Origin: Pseudomonas baetica
GTDB lineage: Bacteria > Pseudomonadota > Gammaproteobacteria > Pseudomonadales > Pseudomonadaceae
NCBI RefSeq assembly: GCF_019733355.1
Contig: NZ_JAIHLQ010000028.1
Coordinates: 34,288-98,287, forward strand
Length of the DNA stretch: 64,000 nt
Direction: 5' to 3'
How positions within the stretch are numbered: position 1 is the stretch's first letter; the number at the start of each line of letters is the position of its first letter. The notes below the pieces were generated by a model, which saw only the letters and a program-made list of their open reading frames with translations, searched no databases and was not told where the DNA came from. Of this stretch, positions 44,871 to 53,234 are shown one piece after another. Made by a program: the position numbers and the translations under genes.

Positions 44871-45710
44871 ATGAATTTACCTTTAACGACTGCCCTGTTT
44901 ACCCCGAGCTGGCACGCCGAGCTGGAGTTGGCGTACGCCCGCTTCGGCGACTGCACGCGCCCGGTTCAGCGCCGACACCTCGGCCCGCTGCGGGTGCAGA
45001 AGCATCTGTATGCCGAAGGTCCCGAGGTCTGCCAGCACATCATCGTCCATCCGCCGGGTGGCATTGCCGGCGGTGATCGGCTGGACATCAGCGCCCGCGT
45101 CGAACCGCACGCCTGGGCGCAGATCACCAACCCCGGCGCGGCCAAGTGGTATCGCGCCGCGGGCCCTGCCTTTCAAAAGCTCGACTTGAAAGTCGCTGCC
45201 GGAGCAACGCTGGAATGGCTGCCACAGGAAACCATCGTCTACAGCGCCGCACAGGCTGAGCTGACCACCTCGATTGAGCTTGAGGGGGATGCGCGGCTGT
45301 TCTACTGGGACGTGGTGGCGCTGGGTCGCCCGGCCAGCGGCGAGCGTTTCGACCTCGGGCATTTTCAATCGCACCTGGATATTCGTCGCGACGGTCGATT
45401 GCTCTGGCATGAGCGCCAGCGCATTGTCGGCGATGACGGTTTGCTCGATTCGCCGATAGGGCTGGACGGCCATCCGGTGTTTGCCACGTTGCTGGTGACC
45501 GGTGAGATTGATGCTGAACGGCTGGAGCGCTGCCGCTCGTTGGGCCATGAAGTGCGCGGGGATCTGACGCAGTTGCCGGGGCTGTTGGTGGCTCGTTGTC
45601 TGGCTAACGAAGCATTGCTCGCGCGTGCCTGGCTCATCGATTTATGGCGCCTGTTACGCCCGGCGCTGCTAGACCGCGAAGCCCAGCCCCCTCGAATCTG
45701 GAACACCTGA
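44871..45710 (+). CDS. ureD: Urease accessory protein UreD
   Basis: UreD (UreH) binds apo-urease and, with UreF and UreG, helps deliver nickel to the active site. The 279-residue protein contains the typical QKHLYAEGPEVCQHIIVHPP (near 43) and GGIAGGDRLDI, TNPGAAKWYRA and EWLPQETIVY. It precedes ureA, the usual order in Pseudomonas. UreE, UreF and UreG are not in the window. Confidence 0.94.
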   Translation: MNLPLTTALFTPSWHAELELAYARFGDCTRPVQRRHLGPLRVQKHLYAEGPEVCQHIIVHPPGGIAGGDRLDISARVEPHAWAQITNPGAAKWYRAAGPAFQKLDLKVAAGATLEWLPQETIVYSAAQAELTTSIELEGDARLFYWDVVALGRPASGERFDLGHFQSHLDIRRDGRLLWHERQRIVGDDGLLDSPIGLDGHPVFATLLVTGEIDAERLERCRSLGHEVRGDLTQLPGLLVARCLANEALLARAWLIDLWRLLRPALLDREAQPPRIWNT

Positions 45711-45723
45711 AATGCAATCCAAC

Positions 45724-45812
45724 TGTGGGAGCGGGCTTGCTCGCGAAGGCGGTGTGTCATTCACACAGATGCTGGCTGACCTACCGCTTTCGCGAGCAAG
45801 CCCGCTCCCACA
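45724..45812. repeat. Paired REP element, ureD-ureA
   Basis: Two facing copies of the main repeat, both consensus through gtgggagcgggcttgctcgc, around a 43-base spacer. Confidence 0.85.
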
Positions 45813-45857
45813 GGGGATTTGTGCACATTTTTCAATCTGCCCTGATGGAACCCAACA

Positions 45858-46160
45858 ATGGACCTGACCCCACGCGAAAAAGACAAGCTGTTGATCTTCA
45901 CCGCCGGCCTCGTCGCCGAACGGCGTTTGGCGCGCGGTGTGAAGCTCAACTACCCCGAAGCCATGGCCTACATCTCCGCCGCGCTGCTCGAAGGCGCCCG
46001 TGACGGCCAGACCGTGGCCGAGCTGATGCACTTGGGCACCACCCTGCTGACCCGCGAACAAGTGATGGAAGGCATCCCGGAGATGATCCCCGAGATCCAG
46101 GTCGAAGCGACATTCCCCGACGGCACCAAACTGGTCACTGTTCACCAACCGATCGTCTGA
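45858..46160 (+). CDS. ureA: Urease gamma subunit
   Basis: The 100-residue gamma subunit starts MDLTPREKDKLLIFTAGLVA and shows ARGVKLNYPEAMAYISAALL, both highly conserved. It assembles with UreB and UreC into the nickel urease that splits urea to ammonia and carbon dioxide. Two acetyltransferase genes separate it from ureB. Confidence 0.97.
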   Translation: MDLTPREKDKLLIFTAGLVAERRLARGVKLNYPEAMAYISAALLEGARDGQTVAELMHLGTTLLTREQVMEGIPEMIPEIQVEATFPDGTKLVTVHQPIV

Positions 46161-46169
46161 GGCCGGGCC

Positions 46170-46703
46170 ATGACTTACAGCATTCGCGATGCGCTGCATG
46201 CCGACCTGCCGGCGATCCGCGACATTTACAACGATGCGGTGCTCAACACCACGGCGATCTGGAACGACGCGCCCGTCGACCTCGGCAACCGTCAGGCATG
46301 GTTCAGCGCCCGTCAGGCCCAGGCTTATCCGATTCTGGTGATCGTCGACGCCGACAACGCGGTGCTCGGCTACGCTTCTTTTGGTGACTGGCGGCCATTC
46401 GACGGTTTCCGTCATACCGTCGAGCACTCGGTTTATGTGCGCAGCGACCAACGCGGCAACGGCCTCGGCCCGCAACTGATGAGCGTGCTGATCGAGCGGG
46501 CCAGGGCCTGTGGCAAGCACGTCATGGTCGCCGCCATCGAAACTGGCAACGCTGCCTCGATTCGCTTGCATGAACGCGCCGGTTTCATAACCACAGGCCA
46601 GATGCCGCAAGTCGGCACCAAGTTCGGTCGCTGGCTCGACCTGACCTTCATGCAGCTCACCCTCAACCCTGGCGCGCAGCCGCCTGACGCCAACAAGGAG
46701 TGA
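46170..46703 (+). CDS. GNAT acetyltransferase, phosphinothricin/methionine sulfoximine type
   Basis: The 177-residue protein is a GNAT with the family hallmarks YNDAVLNTTAIWNDAPVD near residue 20, FGDWRPFDGFRHTVEHSVYV near residue 70 and the acetyl-CoA loop RGNGLGPQL. The closest relative I recall is P. aeruginosa PA4866, at the same place in the urease operon, which acetylates methionine sulfoximine and sulfone. It may therefore detoxify glutamine synthetase inhibitors; its link with urea use is via nitrogen metabolism. The substrate is inferred. Confidence 0.85.
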   Translation: MTYSIRDALHADLPAIRDIYNDAVLNTTAIWNDAPVDLGNRQAWFSARQAQAYPILVIVDADNAVLGYASFGDWRPFDGFRHTVEHSVYVRSDQRGNGLGPQLMSVLIERARACGKHVMVAAIETGNAASIRLHERAGFITTGQMPQVGTKFGRWLDLTFMQLTLNPGAQPPDANKE

Positions 46704-46708
46704 CATCG

Positions 46709-47242
46709 ATGAACGCCGCCCAACTGCGCCGCGTCAATGCTGAAAGTTTTGCCCACTATCGTCAGGGCCTGATCGATCTGCTGCTCGATGCAGTGGGTTA
46801 TGGCGCCAGTGTCGGATTCATGGCCAACCTCGATGCGGCCCAGGCTCGCGCCTATTTCGATGAGGTTCAGGACAACGTCAACAAGGGCAGCGTGTTGCTC
46901 TGGGTGGTGGTCAAGGACGAGCAAGTGCAGGCCAGTGTGCAACTGGGACTGTGCCAGAAGGCCAACGGTCTCAATCGCGCCGAAGTGCAGAAACTGCTCG
47001 TGCGCGAACACGCCCGTCGGCGCGGTCTTGGCCAGCAATTGATGAGCGCGCTGGAGCTCGAAGCCCCAAGACACAAACGCGGCCTGCTCTACCTCGACAC
47101 CGAAGCCGGCTCTCCAGCCGAAGACTTCTACAGGGCGCTTGGCTACATCCGCGCAGGTGAAATCCCCGACTACGCCTGTGACCCGCACGGCACCTATCGG
47201 CCAACTGCCCTCTACTACAAGATTCTGCAAGGAGCCCAGTGA
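46709..47242 (+). CDS. GNAT-family acetyltransferase, second copy in the urease operon
   Basis: The 177-residue protein starts MNAAQLRRVNAESFAHYRQG with aaggag 8 bases upstream; an ATG 9 bases earlier overlaps the previous stop. The acetyl-CoA loop is ARRRGLGQQLMSALE near residue 105, and EDFYRALGYIRAGEIPDYA near residue 148 is typical of GNATs acting on small amines. The substrate is unknown. It overlaps ureB by one base (TGATG), so it is a true operon member. Confidence 0.83.
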   Translation: MNAAQLRRVNAESFAHYRQGLIDLLLDAVGYGASVGFMANLDAAQARAYFDEVQDNVNKGSVLLWVVVKDEQVQASVQLGLCQKANGLNRAEVQKLLVREHARRRGLGQQLMSALELEAPRHKRGLLYLDTEAGSPAEDFYRALGYIRAGEIPDYACDPHGTYRPTALYYKILQGAQ

Positions 47243-47547
47243 TGATTCCCGGTGAATACCAGATCCAGCCCGGCGACATCGAACTCAACGTCGGCCGCCG
47301 CACGGTCAGCCTGAAAGTCGCCAACAGCGGCGACCGGCCGATCCAGGTCGGCTCGCACTATCACTTTTTCGAAACCAATGACGCCCTGACCTTTGATCGA
47401 GCGGCCAGCCGTGGCATGCGCCTGAATATTCCGGCCGGCACGGCGGTGCGCTTCGAGCCGGGACAGAGTCGCGAGGTTGAGCTGGTGGATTACGCCGGGC
47501 ATCGCCGGGTGTTCGGTTTTGCCGGACGGGTCATGGGTGATCTCTGA
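47242..47547 (+). CDS. ureB: Urease beta subunit
   Basis: The 101-residue beta subunit starts MIPGEYQIQPGDIELNVGR behind aaggag. It contains VGSHYHFFETNDALTFDR and YAGHRRVFGFAGRVMGDL, standard for UreB. It is split from ureC by a REP pair of about 160 bases of intergenic DNA. Confidence 0.97.
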   Translation: MIPGEYQIQPGDIELNVGRRTVSLKVANSGDRPIQVGSHYHFFETNDALTFDRAASRGMRLNIPAGTAVRFEPGQSREVELVDYAGHRRVFGFAGRVMGDL

Positions 47548-47572
47548 ATAATACGGTGTGCGCTCTGGCCCC

Positions 47573-47654
47573 TTCGCGAGCAAGCCCGCTCCCACATTCG
47601 ACCGCGTCCCTTCAGTTGAAATGCGGTCAATTGTGGGAGCGGGCTTGCTCGCGA
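47573..47654. repeat. Paired REP element, ureB-ureC
   Basis: Two main-type copies in the order opposite to the ureD-ureA pair (the 'cttcgcgag' end first), around a 39-base spacer. Confidence 0.85.
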
Positions 47655-47707
47655 ATCTGTGAGCGCAGCGAACAGCCTCAAAGACAATTGAATTCCAAGG
47701 CGAGCAC

Positions 47708-49408
47708 ATGAAAATTTCAAGACAAGCCTACGCCGACATGTTCGGCCCCACCGTCGGCGACAAGGTGCGCCTGGCCGACACCGAGCTGTGGATCGAAGTC
47801 GAGAAAGACTTCACCACCTACGGCGAAGAAGTGAAATTCGGCGGCGGTAAAGTCATCCGTGACGGCCAGGGCCAGAGCCAATTGCTGGCCGCCGAGGTGG
47901 TCGACACCGTGATCACCAACGCGCTGATCATCGACCACTGGGGCATCGTCAAAGCCGACGTCGGCCTCAAGGACGGTCGCATCGTCGCCATCGGCAAGGC
48001 CGGCAACCCGGACGTGCAGCCCAACGTGACCATGGCCATTGGCGCCGGCAGCGAAGTGATCGCTGGCGAAGGCATGATCCTCACCGCCGGCGGCATCGAC
48101 ACGCACATCCACTTCATCTGCCCGCAGCAGATCGAAGAGGCGCTGATGAGCGGCGTCACCACCATGATCGGCGGCGGCACGGGACCGGCCACCGGCACCA
48201 ACGCGACGACCTGCACTTCAGGCCCGTGGCATCTGGCGCGCATGCTCCAGGCCGCCGACGCCTTCGCGATGAACATCGGCCTCACCGGCAAGGGCAACGC
48301 CAGCCTGCCGGAACCGTTGATCGAGCAGGTCAAGGCCGGCGCCATTGGCCTCAAGCTGCACGAAGACTGGGGCACCACCCCGGCGAGCATCGACAACTGC
48401 CTGAACGTCGCCGATCAATATGACGTGCAGGTGGCGATCCACACCGACACTCTCAACGAATCCGGCTTTGTCGAGACCACCCTCGGCGCCTTCAAGGGCC
48501 GCACCATCCACACCTACCACACCGAGGGTGCCGGTGGCGGCCACGCGCCGGACATCATCAAGGCCTGCGGGTTTGCCAACGTGCTGCCGAGTTCGACCAA
48601 CCCGACCCGGCCGTTTACCCGCAACACCATCGATGAACACCTCGACATGTTGATGGTCTGTCACCACCTCGACCCGAGCATCGCCGAAGACGTCGCGTTC
48701 GCTGAAAGCCGCATCCGCCGCGAGACGATTGCCGCCGAAGACATCCTTCATGACCTCGGCGCCTTCTCGATGATCAGCTCCGACAGCCAAGCCATGGGCC
48801 GTGTTGGCGAAGTCATCACCCGCACCTGGCAAACCGCCGACAAAATGAAAAAACAGCGCGGTCCTTTGCCGCAGGACGGCGAAGGCAACGACAACTTCCG
48901 CGCCAAACGCTACATCGCCAAATACACGATCAACCCGGCGATCACCCATGGCATCAGCCATGAAGTCGGTTCGATCGAAGTCGGCAAATGGGCGGATCTG
49001 GTGCTGTGGCGTCCGGCGTTTTTCGGCGTCAAACCGACGCTGATTCTCAAGGGCGGCGCCATTGCCGCCAGCCTGATGGGCGATGCCAACGCATCAATCC
49101 CAACCCCGCAACCGGTGCACTACCGCCCGATGTTTGCCAGTTACGGTGGCTCGCTGCACGCCACCAGCCTGACCTTCATCAGCCAAGCCGCGCAGGAGGC
49201 CGGGTTGCCCGAAGCATTGGGTTTGAAGAAGAAGATCGCCGTGGTCAAAGGTTGCCGCGAGGTGCAGAAAACCGACCTGATCCACAACGATTACCTGCCA
49301 AACATCGATGTCGATCCGCAGACGTATCAAGTCAAGGCTGACGGTGTGCTGCTGTGGTGTGAACCGGCGGAAACGCTGCCGATGGCTCAACGCTACTTTC
49401 TGTTTTAG
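47708..49408 (+). CDS. ureC: Urease alpha subunit
   Basis: UreC holds the di-nickel site. The 566-residue protein has every expected ligand, at positions one lower than in Klebsiella urease: H133 and H135 in THIHFICPQQ, the carbamylated K216 and H218 in GLKLHEDWG, the histidines of AIHTDTLNES and YHTEGAGGGH, and D359 in SSDSQAMGR. The flap His is in MVCHHLD. It should be active once the Ure accessory proteins, encoded elsewhere, deliver nickel. Confidence 0.98.
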   Translation: MKISRQAYADMFGPTVGDKVRLADTELWIEVEKDFTTYGEEVKFGGGKVIRDGQGQSQLLAAEVVDTVITNALIIDHWGIVKADVGLKDGRIVAIGKAGNPDVQPNVTMAIGAGSEVIAGEGMILTAGGIDTHIHFICPQQIEEALMSGVTTMIGGGTGPATGTNATTCTSGPWHLARMLQAADAFAMNIGLTGKGNASLPEPLIEQVKAGAIGLKLHEDWGTTPASIDNCLNVADQYDVQVAIHTDTLNESGFVETTLGAFKGRTIHTYHTEGAGGGHAPDIIKACGFANVLPSSTNPTRPFTRNTIDEHLDMLMVCHHLDPSIAEDVAFAESRIRRETIAAEDILHDLGAFSMISSDSQAMGRVGEVITRTWQTADKMKKQRGPLPQDGEGNDNFRAKRYIAKYTINPAITHGISHEVGSIEVGKWADLVLWRPAFFGVKPTLILKGGAIAASLMGDANASIPTPQPVHYRPMFASYGGSLHATSLTFISQAAQEAGLPEALGLKKKIAVVKGCREVQKTDLIHNDYLPNIDVDPQTYQVKADGVLLWCEPAETLPMAQRYFLF

Positions 49409-49418
49409 AGCCCGAGTC

Positions 49419-49448
49419 CCGAGTACGGACACTTGTGTCCGTACTCGG
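49419..49448. terminator. 30-base near-perfect palindrome after ureC
   Basis: Perfect 14-base arms (ccgagtacggacac and its complement) with only two bases between them lie 10 bases after the ureC stop. The tight loop and lack of a T-tract (the sequence continues tatctctgc) make it an unusual terminator; a protein-binding palindrome is the alternative. Confidence 0.55.
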
Positions 49449-49571
49449 TATCTCTGCATAGGTGACGATGGCCCGACTTACGGCGGGGCAGATGACTCAC
49501 CCACAGATCAGCCACGCTCTCGAATCCGCCCCGCTCAGTGTTGTATCGGCAACGAGATTACAAACAATCCA

Positions 49572-51200
49572 TCATGGAGCCGGAAACAACAAAGCGACCA
49601 TCTCGCGGGAGTAGTGATAATTCAACCTTAGTTCCTTACCCGCCGGAATATCCGTTGTAGCAAAAACAGTACTCAGCTCTAACCCTCTGCGAACCACCTC
49701 TCCTTCGGATCGGTCTTCGACTTCAACGCGAAAAGCAACGGTTTCAACGTTATACCCTCCCGGCGATTGACGCAGTGGCCGGCCGGCCGCGTTAAATACG
49801 AAGTTGGTGTTGATTCTGGAAACAATATTGTCGCCCGCCACAACGATTGAAAATTCCCGGGGCCTGCCATCCTCCATAAAAGTTCCGGTAGTTGCGTACA
49901 TGGCAAATGTTTGTTCGGCAAGTGACAGGCGAGCAGCAGGTACAAGATCTCCACCATATACCCCAATGATTTCCCCTTTACTGATACGCCGGTTCGCCAC
50001 CACCATCGATTGTCCGATCAGAGCCTTTTCGCCGGGAACGATAATGTCTGCGTCAGTGAAGGTGCGTAACTGCAGTTTTTCCTCATACAACCTGGCGACC
50101 TGTTCAAAACCACCCGCTTTCAGGTAGGGCAGAACCTGCTCCGAGGAGTATCTGTTTCCACTGGCCATGGACACTTCTGACTCAAGGCTTCTGACATACA
50201 TGGGTTTGCCATCAATTCCCCTGATCGGATATTTACCATTGTTGGCACGGCTGTATGAGCCCAGCTTGTTGTTCTCGCCCGAATAACGCACATAGTGGCG
50301 CATGCTGCTGAGTTCTTCAGGGGTATAGGGTTTGATCGTCATCGACTCCGACGCCAGTTCGAAAACTTCATCGGGAGACGCCGGTCGAGTCGGCAGCGAT
50401 TCCAGCGCCAGTTCGAACTCTTCATCGGAATGCCCGGCGTTCATTCCGCCCTTGCGACCTCGACGATGCCAGGTACCGGCCGCATCGGGAGTGGCAATGA
50501 TCCCGCTGCTGAGCAGTTCGGACGGTTTTTGGGGGTCGCGTACCCGCAGCAGGTAATGTTGCCCGTTTCCCGCGTCAGGTGACCGGGCGGCGAAGTATTT
50601 GGCGCCGTTGAATTCCACTTCGTGCGCGGCCGACAGTTTCAGTTGCAAGGTTTTGCCAGATGCGACTATCCGAGGGCTGGCGGATCGGCTGGCACCCGAT
50701 CCGAATTCACTCAGCTCGGCCCATTGCCCGCTGACAGGATCACGCTCCAGCGCAGGCCCCGACGCAAACCGTTCGCTTTGCAACCGCGCCCGGTACAGAC
50801 CGGTTTGCGGATCCGTTGCGACAGGCACGATATCTCCGCCCGAGACTTCGGCGTAGCCACGCCCCTTGACTGACCGTAAACCGTGCGCGTCGGCTTCCGG
50901 CAGTTGAACCGGCGCCTTGAACGCGTAATCTGGCAAAGTGTTTCGAGCCACCGCCCGAGCAAACTCGGGAGGCGGGGTGACCGCGCTGATCGTGACCGTG
51001 GATGCTGGCAAGAATGCGTCAGGCGTCACGCCTGCGGCGCTGCCATCACCGGGCAGACTTCGCGTTGACGCGATGTCTGGAGGAAGGAAATCGAAGCGGT
51101 GTAGCGTATCGCGAGGCGGCGAGACAGCGTCCGATGGCGGCGCGGGCCTCGTGTGCACATCGACAGAGGCGGGGCCTTTGGGAGGCGGTTTTCGTACCAT
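49572..51200 (-). CDS. Effector-like protein with C-terminal SET domain
   Basis: The 542-residue protein starts MVRKPPPKGPASVDVHTRPA and has a proline-rich, disordered N-terminus without a Sec signal. A middle region (GYAEVSGGDIVPVATDPQTG near 113; DPVSGQWAELSEFGSG) resembles segments of large Pseudomonas dermonecrotic-like toxins. Two exact-length 18-residue repeats follow near 258-293 (DEEFELALESLPTRPASP, DEVFELASESMTIKPYTP). The C-terminal ~140 residues look like a SET methyltransferase: VVANRRISKGEIIGVYGGDL, a degenerate SRINTNF where RFINHSC is usual, and TTDIPAGKELRLNYHYS. Bacterial SET proteins are often injected to methylate host proteins. Secretion is inferred; I saw no hrp box. Confidence 0.72.
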   Translation of the reverse strand: MVRKPPPKGPASVDVHTRPAPPSDAVSPPRDTLHRFDFLPPDIASTRSLPGDGSAAGVTPDAFLPASTVTISAVTPPPEFARAVARNTLPDYAFKAPVQLPEADAHGLRSVKGRGYAEVSGGDIVPVATDPQTGLYRARLQSERFASGPALERDPVSGQWAELSEFGSGASRSASPRIVASGKTLQLKLSAAHEVEFNGAKYFAARSPDAGNGQHYLLRVRDPQKPSELLSSGIIATPDAAGTWHRRGRKGGMNAGHSDEEFELALESLPTRPASPDEVFELASESMTIKPYTPEELSSMRHYVRYSGENNKLGSYSRANNGKYPIRGIDGKPMYVRSLESEVSMASGNRYSSEQVLPYLKAGGFEQVARLYEEKLQLRTFTDADIIVPGEKALIGQSMVVANRRISKGEIIGVYGGDLVPAARLSLAEQTFAMYATTGTFMEDGRPREFSIVVAGDNIVSRINTNFVFNAAGRPLRQSPGGYNVETVAFRVEVEDRSEGEVVRRGLELSTVFATTDIPAGKELRLNYHYSREMVALLFPAP

Positions 51201-51629
51201 GAATTATTCGTCCTTGAATAGATTTTTTAGTGACTAACATCGGTAGCCGAGTAGAGTGCCGCATGATTGCTTGTTTACTGTGTAACTACAGTGCCCGGTA
51301 TCAGGCAAGTACATATCCTTATGTACGACGCTATATACACAACATAACCAAAACATCTTACAAAACGCTAAGCATGCACTTCAGATTGCCTGCAACTCTT
51401 CCATGCACGATAAAAATACCAGATACCTCGCTTATAAAAACAACTAAAAATAATCAAAAAACCACTCACAAAGAGCAGGCAACCATTAACAATTTCGAAG
51501 TTTAAGTGCATGAATCAACACCAAACTGTACTACCAGCGCAATAGAAACTTCCCGATACTTCTCAACGGTACTGTGGCAGGGACTACAAAGAGGTTAATA
51601 TCCCGAAACACTCCAGAAGGGAACCCGCC
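51201..51629. other. AT-rich intergenic region between the SET gene and a histidine kinase
   Basis: These 429 bases are strongly AT-rich, especially 51330-51510 (runs such as aaaaacaactaaaaataatc). They carry the divergent promoters of the SET-protein gene and the kinase gene. Short open frames occur but none has a good ribosome site or credible composition. The ribosome site agaagggaa for the kinase is at about 51614. Confidence 0.5.
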
Positions 51630-52757
51630 ATGCGCCTATCCGAATTCATCAGGCAACACGTTGATCGTATCGTCGATGAATGGGAGGAGTTTGCAGGCAC
51701 CATTACGCCCGCCGCCGATTATCTGGACTCTAACGCACTGCGTGATCACGCCAAGGCCATCCTGCTGGCCGCCGCACGGGACATGAACAAACCGCAAAGT
51801 CCTGACGAGCAAGCGGCCAAAGCCAAGGGTGAAGGCCTGGAAGTAACCCCCAGCCTCAATCAGGCCGGCTCCAGCCATGGCGAACTGCGCCACACCGTCG
51901 GTTTTGATCTGGTGCAGATGACCTCGGAGTTTCGCCACCTGCGCGCCTGCGTGATACGTCGCTGGGTCGAAAGCCTGGGGGCACCGGACATGGTGTATTT
52001 CCAGGACATGATCCGTTTCAACGAAGCCATCGATGAAGCGCTGGCCGAGTCCACAGCCGCCTATGCGCAAGAGGTTGAGCGTTCGCGGGACATCTTTCTT
52101 GCCATCCTCGGTCACGACCTGCGCGCGCCGCTGCAAGCGGTGAGCATGTCCAGCGAATTGCTGTTGCGCAAAACCCGTCTGGAGGGCGATGCGCTGACCT
52201 GTGCCCTGAACATCAAGCGTGGCGCCCGACACATGGCGGCGATGATCAGCGATTTACTCGAACTGGTGCGCTGTCGTCTGGGCAAGAGCCTGCCGATCGA
52301 ACCTGTACCAATGGACATGGCCAACGCCGCACGGGCAGCGATTGCCGAGGCCTGCGCCGGCAATCCGCAATGCGATCCAGTGTTGAATATCAGCGGCGAT
52401 ACTCACGGAACGTGGGACACCGGACGGATCGACCAGCTCCTGCAAAATCTGATCGGCAACGCCTTGCAGCATGGTTTGAATCAACGCGACGTGGTGATAA
52501 ACCTCAGGGGCGAAGGCGACAGCGTGCTCCTGTCCGTACATAACCACGGCACGCCGATTCCCGAAGAGGCTATCGGCACGATTTTCGACCCGTTGGTGCG
52601 CAGCGCCGACGAGCAACTCGGTCAGCCGTCAACCAGCCTGGGGTTGGGTTTGTTTATCGTCAAGGAAGTAGTCACCGCCCATGGCGGGACGATTGACGTC
52701 AGCTCGAACGAGGCTGACGGGACGCGTTTCAGCGTGGTGTTGCCCAGAAACGTTTAG
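51630..52757 (+). CDS. RsbRD-domain sensor histidine kinase
   Basis: The 375-residue cytoplasmic kinase has an N-terminal helical RsbRD/RsbT-co-antagonist-like domain (residues ~1-145; MRLSEFIRQHVDRIVDEWEE, HTVGFDLVQMTSEFRHLRAC). It continues with HisKA carrying H162 in FLAILGHDLRAP and an ATPase domain with N-box LLQNLIGNALQHG and G-box SLGLGLFIVKEV. No membrane helix is seen. No response regulator gene adjoins it, so it is an orphan kinase whose partner is elsewhere. The RsbRD domain suggests sensing of stress or light by protein contact; the signal is unknown. Confidence 0.87.
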   Translation: MRLSEFIRQHVDRIVDEWEEFAGTITPAADYLDSNALRDHAKAILLAAARDMNKPQSPDEQAAKAKGEGLEVTPSLNQAGSSHGELRHTVGFDLVQMTSEFRHLRACVIRRWVESLGAPDMVYFQDMIRFNEAIDEALAESTAAYAQEVERSRDIFLAILGHDLRAPLQAVSMSSELLLRKTRLEGDALTCALNIKRGARHMAAMISDLLELVRCRLGKSLPIEPVPMDMANAARAAIAEACAGNPQCDPVLNISGDTHGTWDTGRIDQLLQNLIGNALQHGLNQRDVVINLRGEGDSVLLSVHNHGTPIPEEAIGTIFDPLVRSADEQLGQPSTSLGLGLFIVKEVVTAHGGTIDVSSNEADGTRFSVVLPRNV

Positions 52758-52780
52758 TCAGGATCACCGCCTTATCGTTC

Positions 52781-52869
52781 TTCGCGAGCAAGCCCGCTCC
52801 CACAGAAGTCCGCATTCCACTCCGCACAGAAGTCCGCATGCCAATTGTGGGAGCGGGCTTGCTCGCGAA
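52781..52869. repeat. Paired REP element with an internal direct repeat
   Basis: Two facing main-type copies. The spacer contains a direct repeat: cagaagtccgcattccactccgcacagaagtccgcatg contains cagaagtccgcat twice (written here as one unit of 13 bases), a sign of slippage. It separates the kinase from convergent cbpM. Confidence 0.85.
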
Positions 52870-52905
52870 GAGCCATGCCCAAACAACCGATCAACATCAG
52901 ACAAG

Positions 52906-53211
52906 CTATTCGACCACCAAGCGCCCCAACCGCTGCTTGAGCATGCTGTTCTCGGCCCGCAGTTCGCGAACTTCATCGAGCAGATCCAGCGCCAGCGCAA
53001 CACCTTCCCACTCCAGCTCCAGATCGCGCCGCAGCTTGGCGGCGCGTTTGGCCAGGGCCAGTTCGTAGTCGGTGAAACGCCAGTCCCGGGGCTGTGCGCC
53101 CTGAGGTTCGAGGATGCCGTGTTCGACGATTTCGATCACGTAGACGTCCGATAAATCGGCTGCCTCACAGAATTCTGCCATGTCCAGTTGAACGATCAGG
53201 GGGTTGCTCAT
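52906..53211 (-). CDS. cbpM: Chaperone modulator CbpM
   Basis: CbpM binds the J-domain of CbpA and blocks its co-chaperone and DNA-binding activity. The 101-residue protein starts MSNPLIVQLDMAEFCEAADL and carries a MerR-like N-terminus (VIEIVEHGILEPQG, FTDYELALAKRAAKL) and a C-terminal coiled coil (LLDEVRELRAENSMLKQRLG). It lies 23 bases after cbpA, the usual order. Confidence 0.94.
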   Translation of the reverse strand: MSNPLIVQLDMAEFCEAADLSDVYVIEIVEHGILEPQGAQPRDWRFTDYELALAKRAAKLRRDLELEWEGVALALDLLDEVRELRAENSMLKQRLGRLVVE

Positions 53212-53234
53212 GTTGGGCTACTCCGTCGCTGGGT

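Noticed and set aside
51201..51300. hrp box upstream of the SET-domain gene
   Set aside because: No ggaacc...ccac pair at the right spacing on the minus strand.
51230..51505. Small gene of about 91 codons in the AT-rich region
   Set aside because: No ribosome site, odd composition, and it overlaps the likely promoters of the flanking genes.
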